From Uloborus plumipes (taxonomy: Eukaryota > Arthropoda > Arachnida > Araneae > Uloboridae), in assembly GCA_038373865.1 (NCBI GenBank), contig JAXGGA010001171.1, positions 61,001 through 125,000 of the forward strand: DNA of 64,000 bases, read 5' to 3'. Below the pieces are notes generated by a model. It saw nothing but the letters and a program-made list of their open reading frames with translations, did not search any database and had not been told where the DNA came from. The translations under genes and the position numbers were made by a program. Positions 36,994 through 50,600 of this stretch are shown here, in pieces (the first letter of the stretch is position 1; every line of letters starts with the position of its first letter).

Positions 36994-37759
36994 GATATTT
37001 AATTTTACAAAGTTCGAAGTTGGTGAATATCCTTACTTACATGGGTTCTATTTGTGAAAATTGATTTGTATGGAAAAGTGAACTTTAACTGTAATAAAGT
37101 AAGAAGTTATTAAATGGAATTTATCTTAAAAGCATTTGACTGTTTAATACAGTACATATCTGTAAAGTAAGTGACTAAGTTATTCAAATAAAATTTGAGT
37201 GGAAGAAAACTTAAAAATGACCTGAATATAATGTGAATCGTCAAAATTTCTTTCAATGTAGACTTTACATTTATAATTTACAAACACGCAAAAAATTAAG
37301 TTACTTTTTTATTTGTTAATGCACTGTAATAAGTTTTAAAATCATCGACTACTGTAAAATCAAAATAACAAGGTTTTATTGCGCCGCATGTATTCAGTAA
37401 TCTGCATGTTTTATGCAAAAAAAAAAATTAACTATGCATTTCTTTATTTCTTACTAACATACTGTATTTATTTTATTGGAAAGCTAACTTATAAAAGAGA
37501 TAAGAGCAAGTGAATGAGAAGATCAGACATTTTAGAATTGCTGGCACAATGTATTTAATCTTACTTATATGGTAAACAAAAATTGTGCTTTAATATGTGA
37601 TACTCATTTATCATAACTATCATCTTATCAGTAGTACTCCTACATCTTATCATCCTATCATACTCTTATCATCTAAACAGCAGTACTCCTACTCATGGCA
37701 TGTGTGACCACACCGAGTTCCGCAGCACACTCTGAAAATGTGGAGCTGTCAGAGATACC

Positions 37760-38570
37760 GTGCAAGGGCGTATATAAGGGGAGGGCCGAGGGGGCCCGGG
37801 CCCCTCCTCCCCCCCCCCCCAAAAAAATATATATATATAATAAAACATGAGTAATTCGGTTGGCGTTTGTTCACAAATAATTTCCGAGGAAAAAAATCTT
37901 ACAAGAGGAGAGAACATCCGAGCTAGAAGCTGAAACAGCGCCCATTCCTCAGCTTTACTACCAAAGATAGTCTAAAATTATACCAATAAGTTTTCAATTC
38001 TTCCAATTTTTGTTGGGATCCTTAACACTAAACGTCTCCAAAAGCTAAAATGTATCTTAAAGCTCTGAAAGATGGGCCGCCGGTCTCCGAACCCTTTTCC
38101 AGAGATAGCCTGAAATTGACTTCAATTTTACAAAACATTCGTTGGAGAGCCCAGGGAGCATTACCAACATAACCTAAAGTGAAATCTTGGAGTAGAAACA
38201 TTTCAGGAGAGACGAATCTTCCCTCTTCAGGTCACTAAAGGTAGCTAAAAATTGCCCATTAAAAGCTTAAGTTTTAGAATGTTTCAAAGAGGAACCACGA
38301 GCCGCTTAAGGTCATCAAACACAGCCAAAAATTAACTTCAATTTTTAAAAAGTTCCAGATTAAACTCCCTTTTGTTTTCCTCTGTTTTATCATTTCGAAA
38401 AAATTTAGAACTGGGATGGAACTTCCCTATCCAAAAAGTTACGATTTGCCAAAAAGGGGGGGGGGGGGAGACCTGTGTGAGTCTGGTCATCTTGGCCCCC
38501 TCCAAAATTCTAGCATATATATATACGCTACTGATACGTGTACAAGGGCCCCACAAATGCTTATTGCATA
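37760..38570. repeat. GC-rich repeat block with degenerate tandem units
   Basis: Begins near GCGTATATAAGGGGAGGGCC and closes near an inverted GCATATATATATACGC at about 38512-38527. Between them are diverged units of roughly 75-90 bp containing GATAGCCTGAAATTG / AGCTAAAAATTGC and AACTTCAATTTT-like stretches. The same unit style recurs at 42880-43020, 49260-49860 and 51240-51425. The two G/C homopolymers (37806-37820, 38456-38468) are likely assembly-prone. Confidence 0.45.
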
Positions 38571-38914
38571 GGGCGCCGCAGGAAGTACCATCACTGATCA
38601 TAAATAAAGGAGTTATACCAGTTTATGAAAAATTCACCTTTCACCTTTACATACCACCAGAATTACTACAGAGAAATAGAAAAGCAAATAGCATTGAAAC
38701 AAGTAAAAAATTATGTTTTACATTTACATGCCAGGATTCTTATTTATTGCAAAGTAGAAATTATGTTAATCTTTTTGTACATAGAAATAATTTCATCTGA
38801 AAGTATTAAATTATAGTATCTTCAAAATTTCGTGGCAATTAACAAATACTAATATTCCATCCTTCTAAATAATCTTTGCTTTCATTGTTTTTTATTCTTG
38901 CTATAATAAACTTT

Positions 38915-40840
38915 TTAACTCTTCAAATGTTTTAATTTTTCTATAATTTCATTCGAAAGTTGATACTTTCTATTTTTCCAAACAAAATGTGTAGGTGCAC
39001 CATCTGTTCCATTATCTTGATACAAGAAATGCTGACTCAATTGAATTGCCAAAGATGATTTAATTAATCCTACGCCTCCTGTTCTTTCTGGACCAGGATG
39101 ATACACTCTGCCACTTTCTGGCAACATGCAAATTTTCTCTGGCTCAAACTTTTGTTTTAATAGTTCGCCTGTGTGTGCATAGGAAATATATTCCACGGTT
39201 TCATTATTTTCTGTTTTTTCGAATATATGAGTAAACACTATGGGAAGATCATCACACCTCACGAAGTTTGTTTCTCTACCACACAAGGATAAAAAAGGAA
39301 ATTCCTTTTCATACCTACCACTATCATTAAATTTCAGTCTTCTAAAAAAGAATTCTAAAAACTTTTTATCTGTAACAAAAAATTGAAAAATTGTCAATGC
39401 ACAATAATGTATTTTAAGAAACATATTTAACCAAGTACATCTATGAACAATGGGTCAAAATAACTTTTGACTCTGAAAACTAATACACTATGAAAATAGA
39501 CTTACACAAATGCAAATACAAAAGTGCCAACCAGCAACAGCCTCTAGGCCCAAACTTATTTTATTCAAAAAGAGAAAGGAATTTATTCATTGAGAATTAA
39601 GAAGTAATCAACCCCTAATTAATTTTTGTGTAATTTTGTAAAAAACATTCGTGTTTTATCAATAAAATTAATGAAAAATATTTGAAAGAAAAATATAAAC
39701 AGAAATTAAAATGTACGTCATTACAATTAATCATCTTTAAAATTAATAAAAATCTCTGGATATCTGCTAGAAAGTGTTATTGCTTACTTTCATACAAAGA
39801 AAGACAGAAAACATCTTCACTATCCTATTGGTATTATATGTATAATTTTTAATGATACAAAATATTCGAATAATTTAAAAAACAATACTGTTTACCTGAA
39901 GTAGCGATATTATAAAAATTCTCTAGTTGAAAAAAAAATCTGTTCTTTCTTCAGGAGTCAGACTTTAGTGATTTTTTTCAGCAACTAAAAAAAAAATTCC
40001 TCGAGTTTTCCAAGAGTCTGAAAAAATGCTCTGATTTTTCTAAGAAGGTAAACGTAGAGCTGGATGATGCATTAAGATGCATCATGAATTTTTAGATATT
40101 TTTCACACTTAGTATTCTACTTTAACAAGGCATCTAAAAAATTGATCCTATTACAAGAGAAAAATCTGTCACACCAGGTGCATCATTTCTAATTCTTCCA
40201 GGGAGGGGGTGGGGTCAAATATTTAAATTATAAAAAAAACAACATTATTTACATGAAATAGAAAAAATTACAAAAATCCTTCACTTGAAAAAATAACAAA
40301 ACATCTATCATTTCCTTGGGAGACTAAAATGTCAGTGACATTTTTTCAAAAATGGGAATTTTCCTCGTTTTTTGCAGGTGTCCCAAAGTAAATTACCAAA
40401 CAACACAACAACTCAGAAGCAGACCCCCATCCCCCAAATGATGGATCTAGCCACCAAAGCACTCAAAAATCAACTGTTATTTCATCAAAAAGCAAATATA
40501 ATATCAGTAATTGAAACAAACATAAAATAGGTCTTACCTTTGAAGCAAGAAGTAAAATTTTTCATTTTTGAATCGTCCAAAAATAGCTAAAACAATGTTT
40601 TTGACTTATTACAAAACATGCATTAAGACAAGCTAAAAATAAAGATTCGTTGGAAAAGGTTCAATTTCTTTTGATACTCACCATTCCTTGGTGATCAATG
40701 AAGTAAAAATACTCTCGAACATTTGGTTGAGGACTTTGTCCTTGTACATAGGAAATGTATCTGTTGTTTTTCAATCTAATATACCTAGCAGGCGTGTTAA
40801 CGAACAGATATTTCGCAACATTTAGTTTCGATATCTGCAT
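38915..40840 (-). CDS. C8orf82: UPF0598 family protein (C8orf82-like)
   Basis: Three exons: 40840-40682, 40586-40538, 39369-38915; total 663 nt, 220 residues plus stop, close to the vertebrate length. The family blocks appear in order: YVQGQSPQPNVREYFYFIDHQG, shortened here as YVQGQSP and REYFYFIDHQG, then LFLDDSKMKNF, FFFRRLKFNDSGRYE, FPFLSLCGRE, VFTHIF, then YHPGPERTGGVGLIKSSLA and the closing FVWKNRKYQL. The family has no established molecular function; the vertebrate members are associated with mitochondria in proteome surveys, and the N-terminus here (MQISKLNVAKYLF) is basic and hydrophobic but not a clear presequence. AATAAA lies at 38896-38891 on the minus strand, about 20 bases past the stop. 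The gene is convergent with AKTIP and divergent from KATNB1. Confidence 0.92.
39500..39560. repeat. Short dispersed repeat (CCAGCAACAGCCTCTAGGCCC)
   Basis: A fragment inside UPF0598 intron 2 with an AAATACAAA lead-in and CCAGCAACAGCCTCTAGGC. It matches 46621-46690, where the unit is longer and closes with GGGCTGGTCCTAGTC. Two independent copies suggest a SINE-like or MITE-like family. Confidence 0.45.
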
Positions 40841-41687
40841 TTCTTAAAAAGGAATGTTAAATCTATAAAAATATTAAAAATTCAAACTATGCGCCAATAG
40901 CTTTTTTTTTTTAGAAGTACACTTCGAAATTTGAAAACAAAACAGCAGACGCTTTTATTTTGATGATATATAGAAGAAGTTGTAGTGCTACATAATTTCA
41001 CTGTGAGTCTGCAATGTTGACTTGTTTCTTTCAGAAATAATAGAAAGCTTCAGAAATATTTTTTTTCATTAATAATTGCAGTCCTATATAGTTTTTCCAT
41101 TTAATAAAATAAAGTGATTTGTAAATATTTTTTTTAAAAGCTTCCAACCGTCTTTTTTTAAGTCTGGCGGAGCATGCGCACTAAATAGCGCAATGAGAGT
41201 TTTAGGTACTCAACTGCTGTTGTGTGTTTTTCTTTCATTATTTTTTCGGGTTGAAGGTAATTTAGTCAATCGTCAATCTGCTATGGTGCACGGATGATGG
41301 TGTAACGTGCGGGTTTTGGATATATCCCTCAACGTTTTATGAGTTATTTATTTGTTCTATTCTTCATGGTGTGAAATAAAATATAATTTTTAGTTCAAAA
41401 TTTCAACAGTAGATATGATTTTGCGGGTCTTTATCTGCATAGAGATTAAACTGTGTCACCAAAATTTGAATTTACCGTTGCTTTCACTGGTTTAAATTCC
41501 CATAATTTATTGTTTGCATTTTACTTATTGTGAAGAATTGCCTAAATGTATTTCAACTGTGCTTCAAAAACGTACGATGTTTTTACAAGTTGCCGCTGGA
41601 TTTTGTGTTCATGTACCAAGTGCTAATGTGTAAACAACATAAAACAGTGTAATTTTGAATACTGCTGGATATTAAAAAGTGTTCGTG
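40841..41687. promoter_or_regulatory. Divergent promoter region between UPF0598 and KATNB1
   Basis: About 850 bases separate the two start codons on opposite strands. No TATA box is convincing. The interval is AT-rich with a small GC-richer patch near 41163-41330. A shared promoter is inferred from spacing only; either gene may have an upstream non-coding exon here. Confidence 0.35.
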
Positions 41688-44600
41688 ATGTCCCTACCAA
41701 TGAAAAAGCATTGGAAACTACGTAAGTATACTTTGAAAGATATTTCAATATTCTAATTGTTTGTGAGACTGGAATACATTAACTGGGCGTGTATAACACA
41801 TGCTAATCAATTTTACCAAACATTCTACTTTTAAAATTTAACTTTGTTTAATCTTTATAATTTAATTAAGGGAGTGATTTTGTGCATTGTTCAAAGTTAT
41901 TTAAGGTGTGTAAAATGCATTGATACAAAAAAAAAAAAAAATCATTTGAAATTTATAATGAAGTTTTTTTATGCTTAAAATTGTATTGTTATTTTTCTTT
42001 CTCTTTTTAAATATATATTCATAACTATAGTAAATTTCAGTTTGTAAAATCTGCTTTTTTGCCGTTAAATTATTTGGATCTTGGTAGCTAGTTTCATCCA
42101 GCCCTACTATTATACTCATCCTGAGGCCTGCAAAGCGTTTGCAAATAACCTGGTAAATGATGTTAAAAAACTTTCTTCTTCATTTACAATGCTCTGAGAA
42201 AGCTTATTTTTTTTCTTTTCTGGAAGCAATTGCAGGTTGATTCGGTCCTAAAAATATTTTTTTGTTGATTGAAACAAAAGATTTCATCTGAAGGGGATTC
42301 GCATTTGGGTTCCTCCCCCTCCTTTTCCTCAACAAATCCTAACCTTCAAGTTTAATTAAAATATCACACTTTGTCTTAACCCTCCTCTCGCCACCTGTCA
42401 AGCTATATCACCTGAACATCTTTGTTCTAAAAATATATATTTCAACTAAATATTTGTCACTTATAGCCTAGGATTTAAGCAGAGTTGAAAAGTTTTTCAA
42501 TAAAAAAGTTATATAGCAATTATAATTGGAGATATTAATTACTCAAATGTAGTCAGACTTTCGTGAACAATGTGTGAAACAATAGTGTAGTTCAATACAG
42601 CACCAGCTCATTTATTCCATCCATGGACCCCAGTTTTGTGCTTATTATGCACTCATCATCATGGAATAGGAATTAAACAAGCTGGAGGCAAAAAGCCTCT
42701 TATAGAGCAAAGAGAGCCAACAAAAACTGGTAGCTAAGGTGAAATTAGAACACCACCGAGAAACCGCTGGTGTTAAAGGGCGATTGATTTTATCACGCAT
42801 TTTTACTACACATCCTGGTTTACAAAATGTTCACCTCATATAATTTGGACTTCAATTGCAAAACGTATCCTGAGGAGAGCCCAAAACCTCCCTTCTGATA
42901 CCATCAAAAATAGTCTAAAATGCCTTTTTTGAACTTCAATCTCGAAAAAATTCACCAGTGATCAGTCCCTCGAGAGAGGGTCGGTCGCCCCATCGCCTTG
43001 CCTGTGGCTCTCCCATTCATCATTGGTCAAAGTTAAAAATTATTAAGAGTATAAATTCGGTTTTTTTTTGTGTGAAAAAGGTTGACATGTAGTGAAGTCA
43101 TAGTTTTAAGCAATTTGAGGAGTGTTTACAAGTGCCTGAAAAATTGTTAATAATAACGTATGCAAACAATTCTTCACAACGCGAAATTTCCAGTTATGTG
43201 AGGGGTAGCGAGGCATCCTTAAACATTAGTAATTAAATATTTCTAGGAATACCCCACCCCCATTGTTAATCACTTTTCAATGTAGCAAAAGATTATAAGA
43301 TCAGAGCATTTCCAGAAACGTAAATATACATTATTGCTGTACTATAAGCTTGCACAGGACCGTAGCCAGCATGAATATCCAATTATAATTGGGGAAAAGG
43401 TGGGATTCGGGAACTATCCCTCAGAATTCTTTCTTCAGTTGATGTTTCAGAAATTCACTTCTAACCTACCTTTTGTGATGTAAATTTAAATGCTAAACTG
43501 GGATTTTCCTCTCTTCCCCTGTGTTTGCTACGTCTTAAAACCTTCTTTTGTTGTTTTAAATTAGGAGGGAGGCGGCACATGTGAACAAACTATATGTTAC
43601 CCAGTTAACATGAAGAGAAAAATCTGAAAAAAAAAAAAAAATGTAGATGGTAACACAAGTACATCTTGCCTGAAATTTCAAAGATCTAAACCAGTTTGTT
43701 TTTTAGTTATCATAAGATCTTATGTTTTGGAAGGTGCCAATATACTTTTATGTTCTAGTTCTCTGAGTAAAAATGCATCCGAAACTTTTTTTTTTTATGT
43801 GATTTGAACTTTATTCGTCTTAAAGTGGCATTAATAAGGAAAGTTTTCATGTGCTGTTTTTTTCTTAAAAATTTTTAAAAAATATTGTTCTTTTTTATCA
43901 AATTAGGCCTAAGTTGAGATAAGGGGCACATGTGAACACATTATGTAGGAGCAGATGTGAGCAGTTCCTCTGAGCCTCGTAATGGTGTTTAGTTACTGGG
44001 GCATTTCACGGTATTTGTGACATTGGGGTGTCCGTAACAAAACTTTTTAAAAGTTTAAAATTTTTATATATATTGAAAAAGTACATTCAAAAGTATATGA
44101 ATATCATATTGTTTTCTTAGTTCACTTTATATTAAGTTTATAATTGCACTCAGAACATTGAAAATGCAATTTTCACTGTTACGGACTCTACATTGAATGT
44201 TTATTTAAATCTCGCTTAAACTGATTTTTAAGCCAAAACTGGTACTTGAGACAGATAAAGTAAAGGCTCATCTCTAATATTGCTAACAATTTTAATCAAA
44301 AAGTGCGTTCTATAATAAATTATGGATTGTAAAAATGATGACTGTAGAGTCCGTAACAATAATTGGAATAAAAGTTAAGTTTTTAAAGAAAAATTCAATG
44401 TAGAGTCCGTAACGGTTAAAATTGCATTTTCAATGTTCTGATTGCAATTACAAACATAATATAAAGTGAACTATGAAAACAACATGATATCCATATACTT
44501 TAGAATGCACTTTTTCAATATATATAAAATTTTTAAATTTTTAAAAGGTTTTGTTACGGACATCTCTATGTCACAAATACCGTGAAATGCCCCTACTTCA

Positions 44601-47600
44601 ATTTCAAAAATTGCTGATTTTTTTACATATTGAATAGTCTAATTAAGAAATATTGAATAATTGAAAGTTTCCATACTCAATATTTAATTAAAGTCTGAAA
44701 GAGTTGCAAGGAAAAGAAAGTTAAACTTGCTAAACTGTTGAAAAGGAACAGTTAAAAGTGACGCTGAATCCCACATTAGTTTTGAAGACCGCAACTATCA
44801 AGAAATTTGTGCTGAAGTCAACTTTGCACCAGAAAATTTAGCTGTGAATGACTTTGTCCTCTTGGAATTCACTACCAAAAAGACAAACATTCACTATTAA
44901 TGAAACTTTTATGGGTACTCCTCTAACTTACCCCCCCCTTGGCGATATTTGAAAAAAATCGCCAATCATACGGCGATACATTTTTGTGTATGGTACAATG
45001 ATGACGTTATTGGATGATTTGGAATGAGCTATGATACTGGCAACCCTTCAACTACGTCATTTTAACTTGTTTGTGTTGTGGGATGTGTTATTGGAAGGCG
45101 TGTTGCTTTTTATTATTTTCGCTTTTTATCTAAAGAAAAAACGTATTACTGTTTTTTTATTTCAAAACTATTTACAGTAGTTGTCTATCCGTATTGGCGC
45201 CTAAGAAAATATGAGTGTTTGCAAGTGTTAAGTGAATGGTGGGTGTTAACAAATGTTAGAAAGCGCGCCATTTTTTTGAGTGCTAGATTAGTGGTATTTT
45301 CGCTATTGTGTGTTGTAGCCTAAGAAAATATGAGTGTTAGCAAGTGTTAAGTGAATGAGGGGTGTTAACAACTGTTAGAAAGTGCGCCATTTTTTGAGTG
45401 CTCGATTAGCGGCATTTTCGCTGTTATGTGTTGTTGGAAGTGAAATCTTTGTGCTTTGGAAGTAGGGAGATGAACTATTTAGTGTTGTGTCAGTATGTGT
45501 CGTAATTAGCAGTTGTCATCTGTTGTATCGGCACATCCTAAGCAATACGAAGGTGAGTTCATATTTGGCTGTTTTGTTCAAAAATTGATAACATGAAAGA
45601 TGAAATATTGAGGTTCATTTTTACTTAAATCTTGCAAAATGAACGAAACCCCGTACTTTATGCTACTTATTTGTTTCCTTAGCAACATATGGAAAAATAC
45701 TTTTCTGTAGTTTAATAATACTTTTATAGCGTTTTTATTTATAAAAGCTTTAATTTTATGTACTGAATAACTAAAATAAGCCACCTCTGGTACTTTTGAA
45801 AAATATGAAGAGTCATTTTATGGAAAATTTTATAAGCAATTTTGAAACATAATAGAAAATTAATTGATGGTTGTTTGCGACGTACTTAGGAGACGTTTTT
45901 ACTATTCATATATCGAAATTTGAAGAACTTTTCAAATTGTTTTTAATTTACAATTGACAAAATCCTTTAGTGCGACATATGTTTGAAAAGTTATTGATTT
46001 TGTTGTTGGCTAGTTTTTATTTACTATATGCTACTATAGAAATAAGGAATCTTTGCTACTTTAAAAAACAAATAGTGTTATTTTTCTGCAAATGTATCTA
46101 TACAGCAGTATTATTGCAGCGCTTATTTGCTGCATTTCATGCAGTTGTAGTACGTTGTTTTATTATGAACCATAGATGTTTTTGTTGGGTTGTTTTGTTG
46201 ATTTTGAAGCGTATATTTGCAATAACTTTGCAGTATAAGTATTGAGTGTGATTTTTTACTGTGCTGACTTTCGTATACATGTGAGAAATCACTGTTATCT
46301 GAAAAACGTTTGTATTCTTCATTTGTTGAAATTGAGGATTTTTGATATTTCCTTTTCCACTATAATAGTGTTTTACATTTTTTATGTCAATATGAATTTT
46401 TCTGTTGGTGCCAAAAGTGCATCGCTAAGAATGTTGTACGATGTTTTTTGTCGTACATCGAAGTCTTGGCGATGATTTTTTGGCGCCAACAGGAAAAAGT
46501 CGCCAAGAGGGGGGTAAGTCAGATTTGTTCCCTTACAATTTTAGGGGGCACCTGTCGAGCTGCATCTTCTGTTTCTTATTCTGTAAAACTTGAGGGCTAC
46601 GATGTTCGTTGAATTGAGTCAAATACAAATACAAATGCGACGACCAGCAGCAGGCTCTAGGCCCATCTGGGCTGGTCCTAGTCAAATTAAAGACTCCAAT
46701 GAAGATCAATGGCCCTCTTAAAGTCAATTATGTTGAATAAATACCTTGATATTTTCATTGTAAGTGTTAATGTGTAATAAGCAGCATACTTAAAAATACG
46801 AGTCTTAGGTGTATTTTATTTCCATTTATATATCAGTGTTTACTTGTGCCTCAGGTGTGTTTACAACTGCCCCCCTACTGGGGCAGATGTGAATAAAATT
46901 TAACAAATTTTAGACTTATTGTTTTGGCTGGAATTCGCTGTTGAAGAAGGGAGGTAACTGCATGAAAATATTAGCAAATGTTTGATTTATCATGTATAGC
47001 ACTTGTTTATTTTTATATCTCAAATTAATAATGAAAAATTTTTCACTTTATTTTGCTTTAAATATTTTACCCCCTGAATCTCTAGAAAAATTTTTAGTTT
47101 ACTTTCATTTTCACATTCAAGAACTTGGAACTACTAGTATGACTATTTATTACAATATCTTTAATCTTGCCCATTTGTGTTCAGAGCATATCTGATATCT
47201 TGGTAGCTCATGCATTTTTCTAGACTGGAATTTTATCTGGACTAGAAATTTATCTGGATAATTAAAATACTTTTGTTTCATCTATTTTTTTTTTAAAGTT
47301 AAAAAAAAACTTCATCAATCTTAATTAAAAATTTTAAGGTCCCCCCCCCCCTCTCTCTCTCTCTTTCCATATTTGCTTAGGAGAGGCGAAAATATTCCTA
47401 GAGCAGGCGGCGCCTCCCCTGGCTACGGCCCTGTTCTTGCATTATTAAGTTTGTTTTTAATCTTAATTATTTCTGAATGTAGGCTAAATAGTATGGGACT
47501 GTTTTTAACTGAAGATCTGCAATGCAACTAATTGATTAGGTATACCACATTTGATGCTTTTTATTTCTTTATTTTTTTGCAACACAGGAATTTTTTTTGG

Positions 47601-50600
47601 ACACATAGGGCTTATGGGAGTGATTCCTACTCTCTGGTATGTCAAAAATTTCTGAAACAAACCTCTAAAAATAAAGATGGGTTTTGATTTAGGGGGAATA
47701 TCCCCATAAGGTCTCCTAACGTGCTCTAAATATTTATGATTTTGAACTTTGCACCTCTCTATCCCCTCGAAAGAAGGTCAATGATAAATGTAATGCTCCC
47801 TTTCCCTCCAAATGAAAATGTTAATTATGAAATTCGACAACTAGAAAAAAAAAAAATTAAGGGTGCCATTTTCAAAATGTGACATGATGAGAGAAAATGG
47901 TGGTCATATTTGAATTCAAGGGGTCGTTTTACAAAGAATAAGAAAGAATGGTGTTAGAAGTATTTTGAAGGGGGTGTTTTGCTGTGCAATATAACTTGAC
48001 CTTAATATTCAACCCCAAAATTAAATTTAGTTGTGAGAATAAATTTAAAATTGAAGCATTAACACAAAGTGTTATCCAAATCTCTTTGGGGCCCACGTTC
48101 TTGTCGCAGGTCATATCAGTTGGATGTGGGGATATAATTTTCAGAAATCTGCATGGTTACTAAGTGCTGTTTTCCTTATTTGAATATTTCTGTTGCATTT
48201 CCTGTACTTTTTTATGCTGGATTTATTGTGTGAGTTAATAATTACTGTTTAATTGCTCTTCTGAATGTCATTTTTAATTCCCTTAATAAATTTATTATTC
48301 ACGCAGCATTTATGCTGTCCCCCTCCTCTTAATCTACATCATTTCAAAACTAAATAGTCACAAATTGAGAGAGAACAGGTAGCTGCAAAATAATTATTGT
48401 TAAAAGTTTTTAGTAACATATATTTTAATTGGATGGAGGAAATCACCGAAAAATTTCTTGAACAGTAGTAAGTAAGAGCATAATAAGTAGGGTGAAAATT
48501 AGAGGTGTACCGAGTCGCACTGGCCAAGTACCCTGTACTCAGTATGACACTTGTGTACTGCACTTCAAATTCCAATGACTTTAATCAGAGGTGCCCACAA
48601 GGGGGGATTATGGCGCAAGTTGCGCCATCAACATTTTTGGGGGGAATTTTTAAAAACCTATTTATATATTTAAATTATTTATTAATTTTTTTTAATTTAA
48701 ATTATTCACTGGTTTTTTTAAACAAAAATTATTCATTAATTTATTTTTTTAATTTCAACTATTTCTTTTTTTTTTATTATTTATTTGTTTATTTAGTTTG
48801 TGTGTGTGTTTAGAATATCTGGAAGAGGAAAAAAGCGATTCTGTTCTGCTCATACTTAGTACTTTTAAAAAATTGATAATATATGCAAAAAAATAGTTAT
48901 AATTTTAAAAAATATATATTAAGAATAAATAAATAATATTTAAAAACATAAATAAATAATATTTAAAAAATATTTTTTTTAAATAAATAAAATAAAAAAG
49001 AGGGATAAAAATAAAAAGCACAATAGGGTTGTGAAAATTTTTGGGGGGGGGGGGGAATTTGCGCCATTGAGCTTGGGGGGGGGGCATCCCTGACTTTAAT
49101 TATCAAAATATTTTCATTTCATTTTAAATTTTTTTATAGAAATATAGCACTATGAGTTAGTTATATGGGAAAAATATTTGTTGTAGTTTAATAGAGGGAT
49201 AGTCAAAACCTTGCTTAAAGAATGCACCCAAGTTTCTGTATGCTACTGACTGCTTACATTTTTACTCTGATGTCATCAAAGATGGTCTGTAATTGCATTC
49301 TTAGGGGTTAATTTTGAAAATATTCCAGGGAAGAGTTCCGAACTAATTGCCGCCCCTTAATTTCCTCCAAAGTAGCCAACAGTAGGAATTTTAGGAAAGA
49401 AAATCCAGGATCTGCTGTCCCACTCCACATTAATTAAATATAGTCTAAAATTACGTTTTTAGGACCTAAATTTAAAAAAAGGCCTGATCAGACTCTCTGA
49501 ACCAGGGACGTCATTTCAAGTTTTCCAAGCGGGCAAAGGGTAAAAACACAACACAATTTCACCAGAAAACAACAAAAACCATGCCCACTTATATGTAAAC
49601 ACATTGATTTCTCAAAATCAGGGGGGGTGACCCCCCCCCCCCCCCAAATGACGGGCTTGCTCCGAACAATAAACTCCGTCATCAAAAGTAGCTTACTATT
49701 GTGTAGTTTGAGGCTTAAATTTGGAAAATTTTTCTGGTGCGCTTCCTCCAATCATTAAAACTTGTCTAAAACTTTTTTTTTTTTTTAATATTTCAATTTC
49801 AAAATTTTCGGGGAAAAAGTCTCCAAAGCCAAACTCATTTTCTACCGATATCAACAATAGAATTTTTATTATATGGGGTCGGGAGTGATTGGCTGGTTAA
49901 AAAGGGGTCGCGACGTGAAAAAGGTTGGAAACCATTGGATTAATTCAATAAATATATTTTTAATTAACCTGACCGTTTTTAATTAAATTTTTTAGTACTA
50001 TTACTGATTTATAATTACGCATACCTCTTGTTGCAGTAACTTTCATTTATTTATTGTTTTTGAACGTATTCAGTTCAGTTTATTGTTCTAAGCATGCTTA
50101 TATTAGTACTAATTTGAAAAAGAAAAAATTCCCGACGATTAATCTGTGAAAAATCGCCAATTATAAATGATGGCAAAGCTTCCGATTACTTTTGGTGCAT
50201 CTCTATTCCCAATTATCCAGTGTTATGTGAATAGACAAAATTGGTAGTTGAACACGTTGTTTCCTCTGCCGCAATACTAAGCTTAGCAGAGAAACAACTT
50301 TTACAAAATTCATTTGATTGTTGTTTTTTTTTTCAACAGTTAAAAAATCGAGAATTTAAATACTGAGGGATTAGTCAAAAAATCTGAACTGTGCATCTAT
50401 CTGGTAAAAGAGGAAAACGTGTGGAGCCTTCCTAACACTGTTTATGTGGCGTTCTCTAAAATTTACTAGACTGCTTGGCGTCAGATGTTAAAGTAAGATT
50501 TAAGAGCAACAATTAAAAGTAGATTAAATTAGATTGATTTGCTATTCCATTGCTCTTGATTGGGAAGTATAGCGACAGTCTGATGCCGGTCTCACTAATG

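Larger units (their letters stand above)
43574..46894 (+). repeat. Scattered GGCACATGTGAACA words (older split element)
   Basis: GGCACATGTGAACA at 43574, GGGCACATGTGAACA at 43924, GCAGATGTGAGCA at 43951, and GGGCAGATGTGAATA at 46880, all on the same strand. The words flank the foldback MITE at 43998-44593 and the element at 44926-46519, suggesting an older word-array element split by those insertions. Outer limits are not defined. Confidence 0.4.

Noticed and set aside
38372..38800. 142-codon open frame on the plus strand
   Set aside because: Runs through a G-homopolymer and repeat DNA; no domain or homologue seen.
45078..46475. Series of open frames as a possible transposase of the 44926-46519 element
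   Set aside because: No DDE-type motif or zinc finger visible; lengths are within chance for this composition.
48505..49087. Frames rich in Phe, Tyr, Leu or Pro
   Set aside because: AT-rich and homopolymer filling of a hAT MITE, which has no transposase.
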